Below are positions 6,574 to 7,233 of a stretch of DNA of 7,233 nucleotides, piece after piece. This stretch comes from Desulfotignum sp. (lineage in GTDB: Bacteria > Desulfobacterota > Desulfobacteria > Desulfobacterales > Desulfobacteraceae). The notes beneath the pieces were generated by a model. The model made no database searches and was not told the origin of the DNA. It was given only the letters and a program-made list of their open reading frames with translations. Numbering within the stretch: position 1 is the stretch's first letter; each line of letters starts with the position of its first letter. Both the position numbers and the translations under genes were made by a program. The DNA is taken from NCBI GenBank assembly GCA_011390695.1, contig JAABRW010000010.1, forward strand, positions 1 to 7,233. Reading direction: 5' to 3'.

Positions 6574-7233
6574 TTACCAGTTCCTTGCCTTCCAGAACCC
6601 GAACAGTTTCAGCCCGGCCACAGCTGCCAGCGCATACCCTGTCAGCACGGCAAACAGGACAAGAACATTCATCTGCGGCAGCGGAAAGATCACCAGGGTA
6701 AGGGGCAGCAGCACCAGGGCGAAAGCATTATATAACCCCAGTTCGGCTGCGGCCGGGGATTTGAAATCCGGATCCACGATCCTGAGCAGCATCAGCCCGC
6801 TGGCACCGGTGCCGGTAGCAGTGCCGAAGATGGCCAGCATCCGCTCAAACCCGTACTCCTCCATTCTCCGCCCGAAATAGAGGATAAAACTGAAGGTAAC
6901 CAGGCCGGCAGTCAAAGACACCAGCAGGATCGGAATAATGTTCCCCCAGATGGCAGTGACCTTGACTCCGGTCAGCGTGGCGATAATCATGAAATCCACT
7001 GAAACGCCGGTTATCCGCCGCTGAATATTGTTATCGATATAATCTGTCAGACCCATTTTCCCCAGGAGCCAGCGGATGATGATGGCAGTGAACATTCCCC
7101 ACAGGAACATCAACCCGAATGCCAGGGCCTTGACCGCTTCCGGCAGCAGTGATTCCATGAGCTGACATTCAAAATAGGTCAGTATATAGACGGCCAGGAC
7201 AATGGACAGTTGAAAGGCAAGGCCGTCGGCGTT
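6574..7233 (-). CDS. GltS-like sodium:glutamate symporter family (ESS) membrane protein, C-terminal part; cut by the window edge
   Basis: The reverse strand is open from the right edge to the TAA at 6574-6576 (219 codons). The ATG at 7158 is internal: 25 in-frame codons precede it and already encode a hydrophobic segment (LAFQLSIVLAVYILTYF). Several membrane segments follow, at about 36-57, 80-90, 97-120, 168-185 and 188-213 of the visible part. Between them lies the Gly/Thr-rich loop GTATGTGASG (137-146) followed by LLRIVDP and AAAELGLYNA. This pattern is typical of the second half of GltS-type carriers, which in known members import glutamate with sodium. The protein ends LFGFWKARNW. The N-terminal half is outside the window, so the substrate and the exact family are inferred from the C-terminal half only. 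A related uncharacterised membrane family is the alternative. Confidence 0.72.
   Translation of the reverse strand, partial: NADGLAFQLSIVLAVYILTYFECQLMESLLPEAVKALAFGLMFLWGMFTAIIIRWLLGKMGLTDYIDNNIQRRITGVSVDFMIIATLTGVKVTAIWGNIIPILLVSLTAGLVTFSFILYFGRRMEEYGFERMLAIFGTATGTGASGLMLLRIVDPDFKSPAAAELGLYNAFALVLLPLTLVIFPLPQMNVLVLFAVLTGYALAAVAGLKLFGFWKARNW

Noticed and set aside
5770..6735. Long plus-strand open frame (321 aa)
   Set aside because: It is antisense to the amidohydrolase, whose metal-binding motifs are intact; its Pro/His/Gln-rich translation has no recognisable domain and crosses into the carrier gene.
7084..7158. ATG at 7158 as the true start of the carrier gene
   Set aside because: The frame stays open to the window edge and the 25 upstream codons encode a hydrophobic segment that fits a membrane helix, so the start lies outside the window.

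Overview
The window looks like ordinary chromosome from a moderately GC-rich Gram-negative bacterium. Codon use, GGC/CCGG-rich genes and the protein set (penicillin acylase, SNF2/SWIM pair, ACMSD-type amidohydrolase, GltS-like carrier) fit a Desulfobacterota/Desulfobacterales-type organism. That placement is a low-confidence inference, because no rRNA or marker gene is present. There are no RNA genes, insertion sequences or CRISPR repeats.

Layout. (1) 1-805, minus strand: the N-terminal 268 residues of a secreted penicillin acylase (Ntn-hydrolase, S45 family), running off the left edge just after its Gly-Ser autocleavage site. (2) 806-1049: a divergent, AT-rich control region. It holds a good leftward promoter, an 11-bp direct repeat next to that promoter, a perfect 8-bp-arm palindrome, and a weaker rightward promoter. 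(3) 1050-5606, plus strand: a tightly spaced run of four genes. They are a small Lys-rich protein with a C-terminal winged-helix-like domain, a large SNF2-family ATPase, a SWIM zinc-finger protein that also ends in a Lys/Pro/Ala-rich tail plus a winged-helix-like domain, and a class I SAM methyltransferase cut off shortly after its SAM-binding motif. (4) 5581-6477, minus strand: an intact amidohydrolase_2-type metal hydrolase that converges on, and overlaps, the methyltransferase fragment. (5) 6574-7233, minus strand: the C-terminal 219 residues of a GltS-like (ESS family) membrane carrier, running off the right edge.

The most interesting part is the plus-strand module. The SNF2 + SWIM pair is a recurring bacterial arrangement whose function, as far as I know, is not well established. 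Here it is bracketed by two proteins with similar architecture: a basic, disordered, histone-tail-like linker followed by a winged-helix-like domain. This suggests a nucleoid- or DNA-remodelling complex in which the two flanking proteins bring the SNF2 motor to DNA. The lead gene is much more AT-rich (about 39% GC by hand count) than the genes after it, and the last gene is a 3'-truncated methyltransferase. The module therefore looks partly rebuilt by recombination.
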